Of a stretch of 30,980 nucleotides of DNA, positions 1 through 8,694 are shown one piece after another. The translations under genes and the position numbers were made by a program. The notes beneath the pieces were generated by a model. It ran no database searches, was not told the origin of the DNA, and was given only the letters and a program-made list of their open reading frames with translations. How positions within the stretch are numbered: position 1 is the stretch's first letter; each line of letters opens with the position of its first letter. The DNA is from Bacteroidota bacterium (GTDB taxonomy: Bacteria > Bacteroidota > Bacteroidia > AKYH767-A > 2013-40CM-41-45): contig JADKIH010000021.1 of assembly GCA_016721305.1 (NCBI GenBank), positions 1 to 30,980 on the forward strand. Reading direction: 5' to 3'.

Positions 1-1
1 T

Positions 2-223
2 TATCGACGCGATTTTACCATTCACTATACAATTATGGATCGTGTCGGAAACAGAATCTATGGTGATGCTGTTACGATTCACTATCCTTCAAACAACAAT
101 AACGTTAAAGAAATTATTGACTACAATTTTCCAAAGGTGGCGGATTATATTCTCGAGAGCTACAATAGAGCCTTGAAAAAAAAACAAGCCTTACTTTTCA
201 AATTGACGACTTTTACAAAATAA
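2..223 (+). CDS. C-terminal fragment of an unidentified protein (partial at the window edge)
   Basis: The frame is open from base 2, so the gene begins upstream of the window. About 73 residues are visible, with an internal Met at 35 that is unlikely to be the true start. The residues (FTIHYTIMDRVGNRIYGD..., then KEIIDYNFPKVADYILESYNRALKK) suggest a soluble alpha/beta domain end, but I do not recognise the family. A run of nine A (176-184) lies near the end. Dropping one A would give the ending LKKNKPYFSN and a stop at 204-206, so the last residues are uncertain. The 3' end converges with, and slightly overlaps, the minus-strand gene ending at 191. Confidence 0.5.
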   Translation, partial: YRRDFTIHYTIMDRVGNRIYGDAVTIHYPSNNNNVKEIIDYNFPKVADYILESYNRALKKKQALLFKLTTFTK

Positions 224-1789
224 GCGTCCTCGTAAACTACCCTTTGTGGAGTCAGGAGAAATTCCAAATCCGATCAGGTAATCGATCTTCTTCGCATCGA
301 GCACCGGATCCGTTACACTATCTACCTGCCCAAAATATCGGCCTCCACATTTATCGACGATCAAAAGTGAAGATGCATATCTCTCTCTGTCACCATCCAG
401 TTGACGAACTGATGCAAAAGATGAACCGGGCTTCACAATCGATTTCAAATTTTCAGCCGCTGTATTTAGCCTATCATCTGTTTCGTAAAAATTCCCATCG
501 TAAGCCTTGGCGTTCGTGCGCCTTTCCAAAGCATAGACAGATTCATTTTTGAATCGCTCGTAAATAAAATTTGCTTAACCGGACGCTTTATTGCCAAAAA
601 GAAAAGCACGAGAGTTATGGCAAGAAATAATTGCTTAGGAATAATTTTCGTGTCAACTCTCGAAAGAAAGTACAAACTCGCCGGAACCATTAAAATCATA
701 CAGATCCATGTGTAGCGTTCATGCACTAGTATCAACGTATAACCAAGGTAGACACTTACAATTGTCAACACACTTAAGAGCACGACGAATGGAATTTGTT
801 CATTCTTGTTTTTTCGAAACAGAAAAAATAAAATGACGGCAGCTAAAAACACCCATCCGATTTGTCTGCGGAAATCAGTGAAGTAAATTGACTCTAAATT
901 CCTCCTGATCACTTTTAAGTAAAACGAAAACTCTTCATACGGCTTTACCGTTGTCAGAGGAATCACGCTTCCCGGCGTTTCCCAGGCTGAGAGCGACGTT
1001 GGATACGGCGGATCAATAAGGCCGCTATTGATGACGGGGAGATTGATAATCTGTCCGCTCAACGGAGCCACTTCATGCGTCATATTAAAACGTGCAGCTT
1101 CGGATATAGTGAAGTGATTATACTTCTGCGAAAGAAGAAGAATCCAAATTCCGCTAATGAGCGAGAAGACACTAATTACAGTCAACAATTTTTTCGGAGT
1201 AAAAAAACGTCGGCGATACATGAAGACCACGGCCATCAGAAAAACAAATAACGGCAAGCCAAATGCTTTCGAGAGAAAAAGTAATCCACCTGTGGCACCA
1301 AGCAAAACGAGTTCTCTTCTTTCCAAACCTAAAATTCGATCACGATCACCAAATGAAGTGTTCAACTGATTGATCAGAAATAAAATTAAGGTTGTAAAAA
1401 GAAGATCGGGAGTAAGATTAAATATGCCGGCAGAAATCGTAAACGGAATAATGAAAACGGAAAATAATTTCTGCATCCGACTTTGCGGAATGATCGATTC
1501 AATAAATCGTTTTCCATTCTATAACGGTGAACAGTCCAATCAGAATTTGCAGAATCTTGAACGACAAAATGCCATTCAATCCGGTGGCAAGAAATGGCAC
1601 GAGAAGCCAACTGATGAGCGGGCTCCAGTACCCATTAATGGCAGCCGAAAAGTCGCCATGGATATAGTGCCGGGCAATGGACAGATACTGAAACGAGTCA
1701 GGGTTATCGGCATACCATGCGGCATACTGCATCGTAAAGAGGCAAAGCAGCAAATAAATGGCAGAATTCAATGAAAACAGGCTTTTCAT
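191..1789 (-). CDS. Multi-pass membrane glycosyltransferase-like protein (GT39/ArnT-like), broken by two frameshifts
   Basis: Three reading frames join into one protein of about 530 residues. The N-terminal part (1789 to about 1512) has a first membrane segment followed by YADNPDSFQYLSIARHYI and an INGYWSPLISWLL segment, the pattern of GT-C type (dolichyl-phosphate-mannose mannosyltransferase-like) enzymes with an acidic residue in the first outer loop. The middle part has several hydrophobic segments, and the soluble tail contains GRYFGQVDS. The first break is in a T4 run at 1510-1513 (one base too many), giving IEWKRFIESIIP across the junction. The second is in a T5 run at 546-550 (one base too few), giving SDSKNESVYALERR. 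Both are homopolymers, so sequencing error is likely. The donor and acceptor are unknown. GT-C enzymes use lipid-linked sugars at the membrane. The exact family is inferred. Confidence 0.6.
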
Positions 1790-1900
1790 GCCGATGGGAT
1801 CAGACTAGAGGGATTCGGGTGCAAATTAAAATATTCGAAAGGAATATTCCGGATTATTTGAAGGTTCCAAACTAATTGTAACCGGACCTGTCGAAAGCGG

Positions 1901-1951
1901 GTTAGTTATCCCATTCTTACCTATTTTTTAATACGGAATGGGATGACTAAC
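1901..1951. promoter_or_regulatory. Long dyad over the promoter of the ALDH gene (operator candidate)
   Basis: Arms at 1901-1916 (GTTAGTTATCCCATTC) and 1936-1951 (GAATGGGATGACTAAC) are inverted copies with 15 of 16 positions matching, separated by 19 bp. The right arm runs into a Bacteroidota -7-like box. The gene to the left is on the other strand and starts at 1789, so this is not its terminator. A protein-binding operator or a transcribed hairpin are both possible. Confidence 0.5.
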
Positions 1952-1955
1952 TTTG
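1948..1955 (+). promoter_or_regulatory. -7 box (TAACTTTG) of the ALDH gene
   Basis: TAACTTTG matches the Bacteroidota -7 consensus TAnnTTTG exactly and lies 21 bp before the ATG at 1977. I see no good -33 TTTG at the usual distance. An AAGGAG run (1967-1972) lies close to the ATG and supports that start over the upstream TTG at 1953. Confidence 0.5.
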
Positions 1956-1976
1956 CCCCCCAAATCAAGGAGAAAA

Positions 1977-3548
1977 ATGGACACGAATACATTGGCCGCA
2001 CAAGATTACGGCATTGCAGAAGTACTAAAAACATTAGGCATTAAGCCTGTAAACAGTGGCGCCAGCACCGGAACGGTATGGATGGACACAAAAGGCGAGG
2101 CAATCGAATCGTATTCGCCGGCCGATGGTAAGCTGATTGCAAAAATCAATCAGGCAAAAACTGAAGATTACGAAGCGATCATCGTGAAAGCTGAAGAAGC
2201 TTTCAAAACATGGAGAATGATTCCTGCACCAAAGCGCGGAGAAATCGTTCGTCAAATGGGTGATCAACTCAGAAAATATAAAGAGCCTCTCGGAAAGTTA
2301 GTTGCTTACGAGATGGGTAAGATCTATCAAGAAGGTCTTGGTGAAGTTCAGGAAATGATCGACATCTGCGATTTCGCTGTTGGTCTTTCTCGTCAGTTGC
2401 ATGGTTACACTATGCACTCTGAACGTCCGCGTCACCGTATGTACGAGCAATATCATCCGCTCGGAATTGTCGGAGTTATCTCTGCCTTCAACTTCCCTGT
2501 TGCTGTTTGGTCGTGGAATGCAATGCTCGGATTGGTTTGCGGCGATACGATCGTTTGGAAACCGAGTTCGAAAGTAATGCTGTGTGCGCTTGCAGTACAA
2601 AACATCATGCACGATGTTCTCAAAGCGAACAACGTTCCTGAAGGTGTTGTGAATCTCGTTGCAGGCGGATCAAAATATGTAGGCGATAATTTCCTTGCCG
2701 ATAAACGTGTCCCTCTGATTTCTGCAACAGGTTCTACTCGCGTAGGTAAACGTGTGGGCGCTATCGTAGGTGAACGTCTCGGTCGTTCTTTGCTCGAGTT
2801 AGGCGGAAACAATGCCATCATCATCACTGAAAACGCTGATCTCGATATGGCATTGCGTGCGGTGTTATTCGGAAGTGTTGGTACTGCCGGACAACGTTGT
2901 ACTTCTACTCGTCGTTTGATTATTCACGAATCGGTTTACGATTCATTCCGTGCAAAATTGCTGAAAGGCTATGAGCACATTCGCATCGGTCACCCACTCG
3001 ATTCAAAAACATTGGTTGGACCACTTATCGATAAAGGTGCTGTGACTGATTTCTTAAACGCAATTGAAAGCGTGAAGAAAGAAGGTGGTAAAATTATCTA
3101 CGGTGGCGAAGTGATGAAAGGCGAAGGCTATGAAAGCGGTTGTTATGTTAGACCATGTATCGCTGAAGTAAGCGGCAATTTGAATATCGTTTGTCACGAA
3201 ACATTTGCTCCGCTTCTCTACATGATGAAGTACAAGACACTGGATCAGGCAATCGAATTGCACAATGGCGTTCCGCAAGGATTGTCATCGTCGATCTTCT
3301 CTCGCAATATGCTCGAGACAGAAAAATTCCTCTCCCACGAAGGAAGTGATTGCGGTATTGCAAACGTGAACATCGGAACATCGGGCGCTGAAATCGGCGG
3401 AGCATTTGGTGGTGAGAAAGAAACGGGAGGCGGACGTGAATCAGGCTCTGACTCATGGAAGATTTATATGCGTCGTCAGACAAACACGATTAACTTCAGT
3501 ACGGAGTTACCGTTGGCGCAAGGAATTAAATTTGATACTGGAGAGTAA
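1977..3548 (+). CDS. Aldehyde dehydrogenase, ALDH7 type (aminoadipate-semialdehyde / piperideine-6-carboxylate dehydrogenase-like)
   Basis: A complete NAD(P)-dependent aldehyde dehydrogenase of 523 residues, close to the usual ALDH7A1 length. The general-base Glu is in LELGGNN (about residue 274) and the catalytic Cys in GTAGQRCTSTRR (about residue 308). The oxyanion-hole region FNFPVAVW and the late motif ETFAPLLY are also present. The SNNAD-like ends and the GGEKETGGGRESGSD segment are typical of the ALDH7 (antiquitin/AmaB/Pcd) branch, which oxidises alpha-aminoadipate semialdehyde in lysine catabolism. That substrate is inferred from family resemblance, because no other lysine gene is nearby. 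The ATG at 1977 is preferred because of the AAGGAG just before it. The gene is intact, and a T9SS gene follows 38 bp downstream. Confidence 0.88.
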   Translation: MDTNTLAAQDYGIAEVLKTLGIKPVNSGASTGTVWMDTKGEAIESYSPADGKLIAKINQAKTEDYEAIIVKAEEAFKTWRMIPAPKRGEIVRQMGDQLRKYKEPLGKLVAYEMGKIYQEGLGEVQEMIDICDFAVGLSRQLHGYTMHSERPRHRMYEQYHPLGIVGVISAFNFPVAVWSWNAMLGLVCGDTIVWKPSSKVMLCALAVQNIMHDVLKANNVPEGVVNLVAGGSKYVGDNFLADKRVPLISATGSTRVGKRVGAIVGERLGRSLLELGGNNAIIITENADLDMALRAVLFGSVGTAGQRCTSTRRLIIHESVYDSFRAKLLKGYEHIRIGHPLDSKTLVGPLIDKGAVTDFLNAIESVKKEGGKIIYGGEVMKGEGYESGCYVRPCIAEVSGNLNIVCHETFAPLLYMMKYKTLDQAIELHNGVPQGLSSSIFSRNMLETEKFLSHEGSDCGIANVNIGTSGAEIGGAFGGEKETGGGRESGSDSWKIYMRRQTNTINFSTELPLAQGIKFDTGE

Positions 3549-3586
3549 TTTTGAACACTCTCAAAATTAATAAACACCGGTTTGAT

Positions 3587-4435
3587 ATGAAAAAGTTATT
3601 CGCTCTATCGCTGCTCACTATTGCATTTGCTTTCAATGGTCTTGGCCAATCAACAGGACCCGTTGTACCTTCCGGCTATGCAACATCGGGAACAGGAGCA
3701 AGTTGGGGTAATTTGTCAGGAATTCAATCTGTCGACAATAATCCTGCTTACGCAGATTTGGCGCAGTACCCGACGTGCAATAACTTTCTCTGCTATCATT
3801 CTAACCTGGCATCGTTTACAAACTTCGTATACGCAATTCCAACGACAGCGATCATCACAGGAATTAAGCTCGACATTCTTCAACGAGTAAATTCTCCGAA
3901 TGGCGGAATTCACGATTCGATTCTTGTTTTAGCGTTAAACGGTAGTCCGCTCGGCATTGATCGTGCATCTGCGCTTAATTGGTACGACACACCAACTATT
4001 CAAACGTATGGTGATTCAACTGATACATGGGGATATGCCTGGACGCCTGCAGAAGTGAATGATCCGAACTTTGGCTTCCAGTATATGCTGACAAATACTT
4101 CGTACGATCAAGCTGCTTCGGTTGATCAATTGTCAATGACGGTTTATTACGATATCGGCAATGGAATTACTTCGCAAACATCATCGCCGTGGCAAATTGG
4201 TTTTCGCGGAAATGAGATGTATGTAAAAGCTCCTGCGTCAATCAAAAACGAACCAATCCAGATTTCAGTGAGCAATTTATCGGGGCAAATAATTTATCAG
4301 TCAGAATTACTGCCGGTTGCAGACCGAATGGAGTTGAAAAAAGATGTTTCAGAATGGAGTAATGGCATTTACCTTGTCAGTGTTAGCTCCGCGAATGAAA
4401 ATTTGTTTCAGCAGAAGATCACATTTGTGAAGTAA
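3587..4435 (+). CDS. Secreted protein with T9SS type A sorting domain
   Basis: A protein of 282 residues. The start at the ATG 3587 gives a clean signal peptide (MKKLFALSLLTIAFAFNGLGQ), whereas the longer frame from 3551 would put a charged extension before it. The mature N-terminal region (about residues 25-185) is beta-rich, with an AIPTTAIITGIKLDI strand followed by SILVLALNG and the later WGYAWTPAEVNDPNFGF. This pattern resembles a jelly-roll-like domain often seen in Bacteroidota secreted proteins, but I cannot name it. The last 70 or so residues (IQISVSNLSGQIIYQSE..., NGIYLVSV, QQKITFVK) form a T9SS C-terminal domain, so the product should cross the outer membrane and be surface-bound or released. 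The function is unknown. Confidence 0.8.
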   Translation: MKKLFALSLLTIAFAFNGLGQSTGPVVPSGYATSGTGASWGNLSGIQSVDNNPAYADLAQYPTCNNFLCYHSNLASFTNFVYAIPTTAIITGIKLDILQRVNSPNGGIHDSILVLALNGSPLGIDRASALNWYDTPTIQTYGDSTDTWGYAWTPAEVNDPNFGFQYMLTNTSYDQAASVDQLSMTVYYDIGNGITSQTSSPWQIGFRGNEMYVKAPASIKNEPIQISVSNLSGQIIYQSELLPVADRMELKKDVSEWSNGIYLVSVSSANENLFQQKITFVK

Positions 4436-4449
4436 TCAAAACAACTTAT

Positions 4450-4483
4450 AAAAAAAGCCTCAAAGAAATTTGGGGCTTTTTTT
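4450..4483. terminator. Bidirectional intrinsic terminator between converging genes
   Basis: AAAAAAGCCtCAAA and TTTGgGGCTTTTTT form a GC-containing stem around a short loop, with A- and T-tracts outside. It lies between the plus-strand gene ending at 4435 and the minus-strand gene ending at 4495, so it can serve both. Confidence 0.85.
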
Positions 4484-4494
4484 ATGGAGTCAAT

Positions 4495-5004
4495 TTATTT
4501 TTTTCTTCGAATAGCATATACAAGCTCATCTACAAACTCTCCGTTCTTGTAAAGCGTTTTTTCAAATCGTCCTTCCAATTTAAATCCTGATTTATCAAGC
4601 ACACGCTGCGAGGCTATATTGTGGCCGAATGGTCGCGCAAAAATGCGGTCGATGTCGTATGTCGCAAAGCCATAGTCTACGATCCAGTCGATAGCTTGAG
4701 TGACGATTCCCTTTCCCCAATATTTTTCCGCAAGCCAATACCCAAGCTCGGCATTCTTTCGTTGAATATCGTGTTGAAGATGTAGGCCAATTCCTCCGCA
4801 TGCCTCTCCGTTGACATCAATACAGAAAATGTGTACAGGATTATCCTTATTAGCCATTTCGATAAATGCCATTCCATTATCCCATGCGTAGGGATGTGGA
4901 AATCCATCGGTCATAAATTGCGCAATCTTCGGATTATTTGCATTCGCTACTAAATCGGAAATATCTTCGATCTTCCAGGGACGGATGTTGAATTCGGGAG
5001 TCAT
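4495..5004 (-). CDS. GNAT family N-acetyltransferase (RimJ/RimL-like)
   Basis: 169 residues, the usual length of a single GNAT domain. The protein starts with the N-terminal strand NIRPWKIEDISDLV. The acetyl-CoA binding region is in ELGYWLAEKYWGKGIVTQAI (motif A, with the G-K-G turn). It is followed by the motif B region IFARPFGHNIASQRVLDKSGFKLEGRFE, where N-x-x-S-x-x-x-L-x-K-x-G-F-x-x-E-G is diagnostic of RimJ/RimL-type acetyltransferases. These acetylate the N-terminal amine of ribosomal proteins or other small amines, and the substrate here cannot be told. The gene is intact and shares the terminator at 4450-4483. Confidence 0.88.
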   Translation of the reverse strand: MTPEFNIRPWKIEDISDLVANANNPKIAQFMTDGFPHPYAWDNGMAFIEMANKDNPVHIFCIDVNGEACGGIGLHLQHDIQRKNAELGYWLAEKYWGKGIVTQAIDWIVDYGFATYDIDRIFARPFGHNIASQRVLDKSGFKLEGRFEKTLYKNGEFVDELVYAIRRKK

Positions 5005-5083
5005 TGGGGGTGATTGGTTGCTTAGTTACTTATGAAGCGTCGCACTAATATAGTAATAAGTTGCGTTTCTGTGTTACGCACCC

Positions 5084-5202
5084 GCAACTCGCAACTCGCA
5101 ACCCGCAACCCGCAACCCGCAACCCGCAACTCGCAACCCGTAACCCGTAACCCGTAACCCGCAACTCGCAACTCGCACCCCGCACCCCGCACCCCGCACC
5201 CC
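5084..5202. repeat. 17-unit heptamer tandem array directly after the Nramp stop codon, with G-quadruplex motif
   Basis: Seventeen consecutive 7-bp units fill the interval without gaps. Variants on the plus strand are GCAACTC, GCAACCC, GTAACCC and GCACCCC, grouped in runs rather than mixed. The array ends one base before the Nramp stop (5204-5206, minus). The four units next to the gene read GGGGTGC on the minus strand, giving four G4 tracts with 3-nt loops. Three GTAACCC units at 5140-5160 also give repeated GGGTTAC on that strand. The minus strand is the transcribed sense of the Nramp gene, so the G-rich form would be in its mRNA 3' end. Confidence 0.95.
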
Positions 5203-5203
5203 G

Positions 5204-6466
5204 TCATGCCTGCAAGTACAACAAAGCCACAGCCGCCACTGTCATGATGATGAGCGCCGCAAAGCCGAAGAAATTCGACCACTTTGTATTAGTGAATTCA
5301 CCCATCACCTTTTTGTTATTGCAAATGTGCAGAATGATGGCAATTAGAACCGGGGCGGTTATTCCGTACAGAATTGCTGAGTAGATCAATGCTTTCACCG
5401 GACTTATTCCAATATAATTCAAGGACAATCCAAGGAGAAGTGATATTGCAATGATGATGTAAAATGGTCGTGCTTCGTGAAATTTATTATTCAGTCCTTC
5501 CTCCCAACCGAATGTTTCACAGAAAATGTAAGAGAGCGATCCGCTTAATACGGGGATGGCTAACAAACCTGTCCCAATAATTCCGATGGCAAACAAAAGA
5601 TAAGCTGCTTCTCCCGCGAGTGGTCGCAAGGCCTGCGCTGCTTGTTCTACCGTATCAATTTGATGAATACCGCCATTGAACAAAACCGTTCCGCTGGCAA
5701 GAGTAATAAACCACATGACAATGATCGAGAACATCATTCCGAAATCGACGTCTTGCTTTATTTCATGTAAAAGATTTTTATTGACGATAATGTGTTTCTT
5801 CTTACTTTTCATTTCCTCCACTTCCATCGTCGCTTGCCAGAAAAAAAGATAAGGCGAAATTGTTGTCCCTAAAATAGCAACCAGAATACTTAGGAAAGTC
5901 TTGTCGAATGTAATTGTTGGGATGAATGTCGACTTGGCAATTAAAAGCCAATCCTGCTTGTACAGAAATGGAACAATTAAATACACCAGTAAAATAGCAC
6001 ACAAGTATTTTAATGACGATGCAATTTTTCGGTACGGCAGATAAATGATCATCACCAAAAGGAGAATCGTGAAAAGAACACTAAAGTAAGTTGCGTCAAT
6101 TTTCGGGAAGAGCATGTTTCCTACAGCCCCCATGCCGGCTATATCGGCACCGATGTTCATCACAATTGCAGGGAAACTGAAAAGCAACATCAGATACAAA
6201 ACGGGACGCGGATAATTTCTCTTCAGCGTTCCTGTCAAACCTGTTTCCGTAACGATGCCTATTCGCGCACACATTTCCTGAATGGCTGCCATTAACGGAA
6301 ATGTCAGTAGAGCAGTCCACAATGTCGATAAACCATAAGCGGCTCCTGCTTGCGAGTACGTAGCAATTCCGGACGGATCATCATCGCTGGCACCGGTAAT
6401 TAAACCGGGACCCAAGCGCTTCCAAAAGCGAGACAGTTTTGAAGATGTATCTTTCTTGTGAGTCAT
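5204..6466 (-). CDS. Nramp-superfamily divalent metal transporter with atypical metal-site motifs
   Basis: 420 residues with about eleven hydrophobic segments and the Nramp N-terminal motif GPGLITGASDDDPSG. The family moves divalent metals with protons across the inner membrane. In canonical Mn/Fe transporters, TM1 carries DPGN and TM6 carries MPH. Here TM1 has D-P-S-G (Asp30-Gly33) and the TM6 position reads T-I-S-P-Y (Ser204-Tyr206), so the Met and His that usually contact or line the transition-metal site are absent. This resembles Nramp-related branches with altered selectivity, such as the Mg-type NRMTs, although I cannot place it without a tree. The symbol mntH is therefore withheld. 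The gene is intact, and its stop abuts a heptamer array. No clear promoter box was seen in the 94 bp upstream. Confidence 0.85.
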   Translation of the reverse strand: MTHKKDTSSKLSRFWKRLGPGLITGASDDDPSGIATYSQAGAAYGLSTLWTALLTFPLMAAIQEMCARIGIVTETGLTGTLKRNYPRPVLYLMLLFSFPAIVMNIGADIAGMGAVGNMLFPKIDATYFSVLFTILLLVMIIYLPYRKIASSLKYLCAILLVYLIVPFLYKQDWLLIAKSTFIPTITFDKTFLSILVAILGTTISPYLFFWQATMEVEEMKSKKKHIIVNKNLLHEIKQDVDFGMMFSIIVMWFITLASGTVLFNGGIHQIDTVEQAAQALRPLAGEAAYLLFAIGIIGTGLLAIPVLSGSLSYIFCETFGWEEGLNNKFHEARPFYIIIAISLLLGLSLNYIGISPVKALIYSAILYGITAPVLIAIILHICNNKKVMGEFTNTKWSNFFGFAALIIMTVAAVALLYLQA

Positions 6467-6560
6467 AGCGAAAAAACAAGCCCTGTTGAAAGAACTAAGC
6501 TACGCTATTTTACGACACAGCAAAATGACGGGTGAAAACTTCCCGAATATCAAGCGAGAC

Positions 6561-7763
6561 TTATTTTCTCAACTCTTCGATTAATGCTTTAAAATTGACC
6601 TTATACTCTTCAAATAACTTTCCGGTAGCCGGCCCATTGAATCCGGTGTGAATTTCCCGAACGTTTCCTTTTTTGTCGATATAAATTGTCGTCGGAAATC
6701 CTGCTATGCGATCGATCATCGGAAGAGTTTTTGCTGCCGCTTCGCGATCCGAATTTCCTGCAAAAAGAATAGGATACTTAATCGCATAACGATCTTTAAG
6801 TCGACGAATAGCCGCATTAACGTAAGTCGTATCCATTCTGCGCTCATAGTTCAACCCAATGATAGCAACATCAGCAGGAGCTTCAGTATTGAACCAATTG
6901 GAGAGATACTTTGTCTCGTCCATGCAATTCGGACACCATGTTCCCATAATCTGAATGATGATGGCTTTATCTTTGAATTGCGGATCTGACAAAGAAATCA
7001 TTTTTCCGCTTTCATCAGGAAAACTAAAGTCTACTTTCGAGTATCCGGGCTTTAATGAAGTAAATGATCTTTCATCGGCCAGCTTTACATTCTCATCTCT
7101 CTCGGCCGACCACATTTCATGACCATGATTACCGGAAAAGAAATGCCCGTTTAGTAATTTACCATTTACATATTCGGCAGTGAATAAGAACGCATGAGAG
7201 CCGTCGAAAGCCGACAACGATAAGTGAGTGCCGGCTAATTCTCCTTCCAAAAAACGATAGTCGCCTGAAGTCGTCAAGAATGTTCCTGTAACTCTGGCTC
7301 CTTCCTGATTAAAAACTCCGACGGCTATTTCATTTCCGGGATCTTCCTCTTCAAATTTAGCGCGCCAACGACCTGTAATATTTCCGGCAGGTTTTTCAGG
7401 ACGATCAGTAAAGCGATACGAAGCTCCGGCTTCGGCTCTGAAAGTAATCGGATAGGGAACCTTACGTGTTGTATTTACAAATTGGCCGACGATTACTTTA
7501 TCCAAACCGGGAAATATGGCTGCACTGATAACAGTATTAAAAACAGGCATGTGAATGTAAACCGAATCGCCTTGCTTTTCATACGGCGCATCGATACGTT
7601 CCTCACCGTTTCGGACGGTGAGCACACTGCCCTTCACATCAAAATTAAACGGCAAAGAAAGCGAGTCGTGAATAATCAATTCTCCACGCCAAACTCCTTC
7701 TTTCAACTGAGCATGAGTTTTAAAACTCAATACCACCAAAACTATAATCAGTACTCTTTTCAT
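6561..7763 (-). CDS. Secreted TlpA-like thioredoxin-fold protein (disulfide reductase or peroxiredoxin-like)
   Basis: 400 residues with an N-terminal signal peptide (MKRVLIIVLVVLSFKTHAQ). Residues about 20-225 form a beta-rich N-terminal region of the type found in front of Bacteroidota TlpA/ResA-like proteins. The C-terminal domain (about 240-400) is thioredoxin-like, with the active-site motif W-C-P-N-C (276-280) in GTWCPNCMDE and a cis-Pro in AGFPTTIYIDKKG (Pro357). TlpA/ResA proteins reduce disulfides on the periplasmic side. The partner is unknown, since no cytochrome c maturation gene is adjacent. The gene is intact. The next gene upstream ends 45 bp before its start, with an 8-bp tandem repeat in the gap. 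Confidence 0.85.
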   Translation of the reverse strand: MKRVLIIVLVVLSFKTHAQLKEGVWRGELIIHDSLSLPFNFDVKGSVLTVRNGEERIDAPYEKQGDSVYIHMPVFNTVISAAIFPGLDKVIVGQFVNTTRKVPYPITFRAEAGASYRFTDRPEKPAGNITGRWRAKFEEEDPGNEIAVGVFNQEGARVTGTFLTTSGDYRFLEGELAGTHLSLSAFDGSHAFLFTAEYVNGKLLNGHFFSGNHGHEMWSAERDENVKLADERSFTSLKPGYSKVDFSFPDESGKMISLSDPQFKDKAIIIQIMGTWCPNCMDETKYLSNWFNTEAPADVAIIGLNYERRMDTTYVNAAIRRLKDRYAIKYPILFAGNSDREAAAKTLPMIDRIAGFPTTIYIDKKGNVREIHTGFNGPATGKLFEEYKVNFKALIEELRK

Positions 7764-7794
7764 ATCCTTCCAATATAATCACCGTCGAGCCGCC

Positions 7795-7824
7795 CATCAG
7801 CTAATCAGCTAATCAGCCAATCGC
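7795..7824. repeat. 8-bp tandem repeat spanning the stop codon of the acyltransferase gene
   Basis: On the plus strand the units are CATCAGCT, AATCAGCT, AATCAGCC and AATCGC, i.e. about 3.5 copies. On the coding (minus) strand this reads ATTGGCTG ATTAGCTG ATTAGCTG. The last three codons and the TAG stop (7809-7811) of the acyltransferase lie inside it. Confidence 0.85.
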
Positions 7825-8686
7825 TTATGTTTCCACCTCCGATGCGTCCACAACCAATACTCCGGCGCCGAGCGAATCAATTCTTCATTGATTATTGCAC
7901 ACTTTTCTGTAATCGCAAATTCCGGCTCGGTGGCAGGGTTAAGTGAAACGTTTATGTATTCAATTTGATAATGCCCTCTTTTCAGTCGGGTAATTTTTCC
8001 GTACACAACAGGGAAGTTATATTTCACTGCATACTTCTCTGCACCGAGCAACATATTTGTATCCTGATTCAGGAATTTCATCCAATGGCCTTTTGCCGGA
8101 TTCGATGGACTCTGATCGTTGATGAAGCCATATGTGTACAATTCATTTGCATGATCTGTAAAAAAATCCTGCACTTCACGAGTCGACATCAATTGAGTTC
8201 CGAAGCGTGCTCGCGTTGAACGAAGTTTATCATCGAAATATTTATTCGACAATTGCTTATAGATTCCGGAAGCTTTGTGATCAGAATGCTTTGAAAATGT
8301 AATCGCTGCCCATTCCCAGTTAGCATAGTGTCCAGTTACGCTATCACGCTCTTTCCGTTGCGATAATGCTCTTTTAAAATTTCACCGTTCTTTACTTTCA
8401 TTCGCCCCATGATTTCGGCCGGACTTGCAGTAAAGACTTTTAAAGTTTCAAAAACCACATCACAAAAATGGCGATAGAATACTTCTGTTATTCGCTTAAC
8501 TTCTTCTTCTGACTTCTCCGGGAAAGAGCGACGAATATTATCCATAACCAAATTTTTACGATAAGGGAAAAGGCGGTAGATAATGACGAAGAAAAAATCC
8601 GACATCGCATACAAGACCGGGAATGGCATGTATGAAATCGGCAACAGAACCAGATAGTATAAAATCGCACTAAAGAATGTAGCCAT
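7809..8686 (-). CDS. Lipid A biosynthesis acyltransferase-like (LpxL/HtrB family), one frameshift
   Basis: Two frames join into about 293 residues, the normal length for Bacteroidota LpxL-type lysophospholipid acyltransferases. The N-terminal half has a membrane anchor, followed by the typical segment RRSFPEKSEEEVKRITEVFYRHFCDVVFE. The break is near 8339-8341. Restoring one base after GKSVIA gives V-T-G-H-Y-A-N-W-E-W, which contains the catalytic H-x4-E motif. The second half carries FINDQSP and the end WLWTHRRWKHKR, both characteristic. The enzyme adds an acyl chain to lipid A at the inner membrane. The stop codon lies in an 8-bp repeat. The WG-repeat gene ends 8 bp before this start, so the two may be co-transcribed. 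The single-base break is probably a sequencing error. Confidence 0.83.
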
Positions 8687-8694
8687 AAATATAT

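Noticed and set aside
5084..5202. Possible CRISPR array
   Set aside because: The 7-bp units are contiguous with no spacers, and no cas genes are present.
5022..5282. 86-residue minus-strand reading frame with LRVAGCELRV-like repeats
   Set aside because: It is the translation of the heptamer array plus the end of the Nramp gene; its periodicity comes from the DNA repeat and it has no independent gene features.
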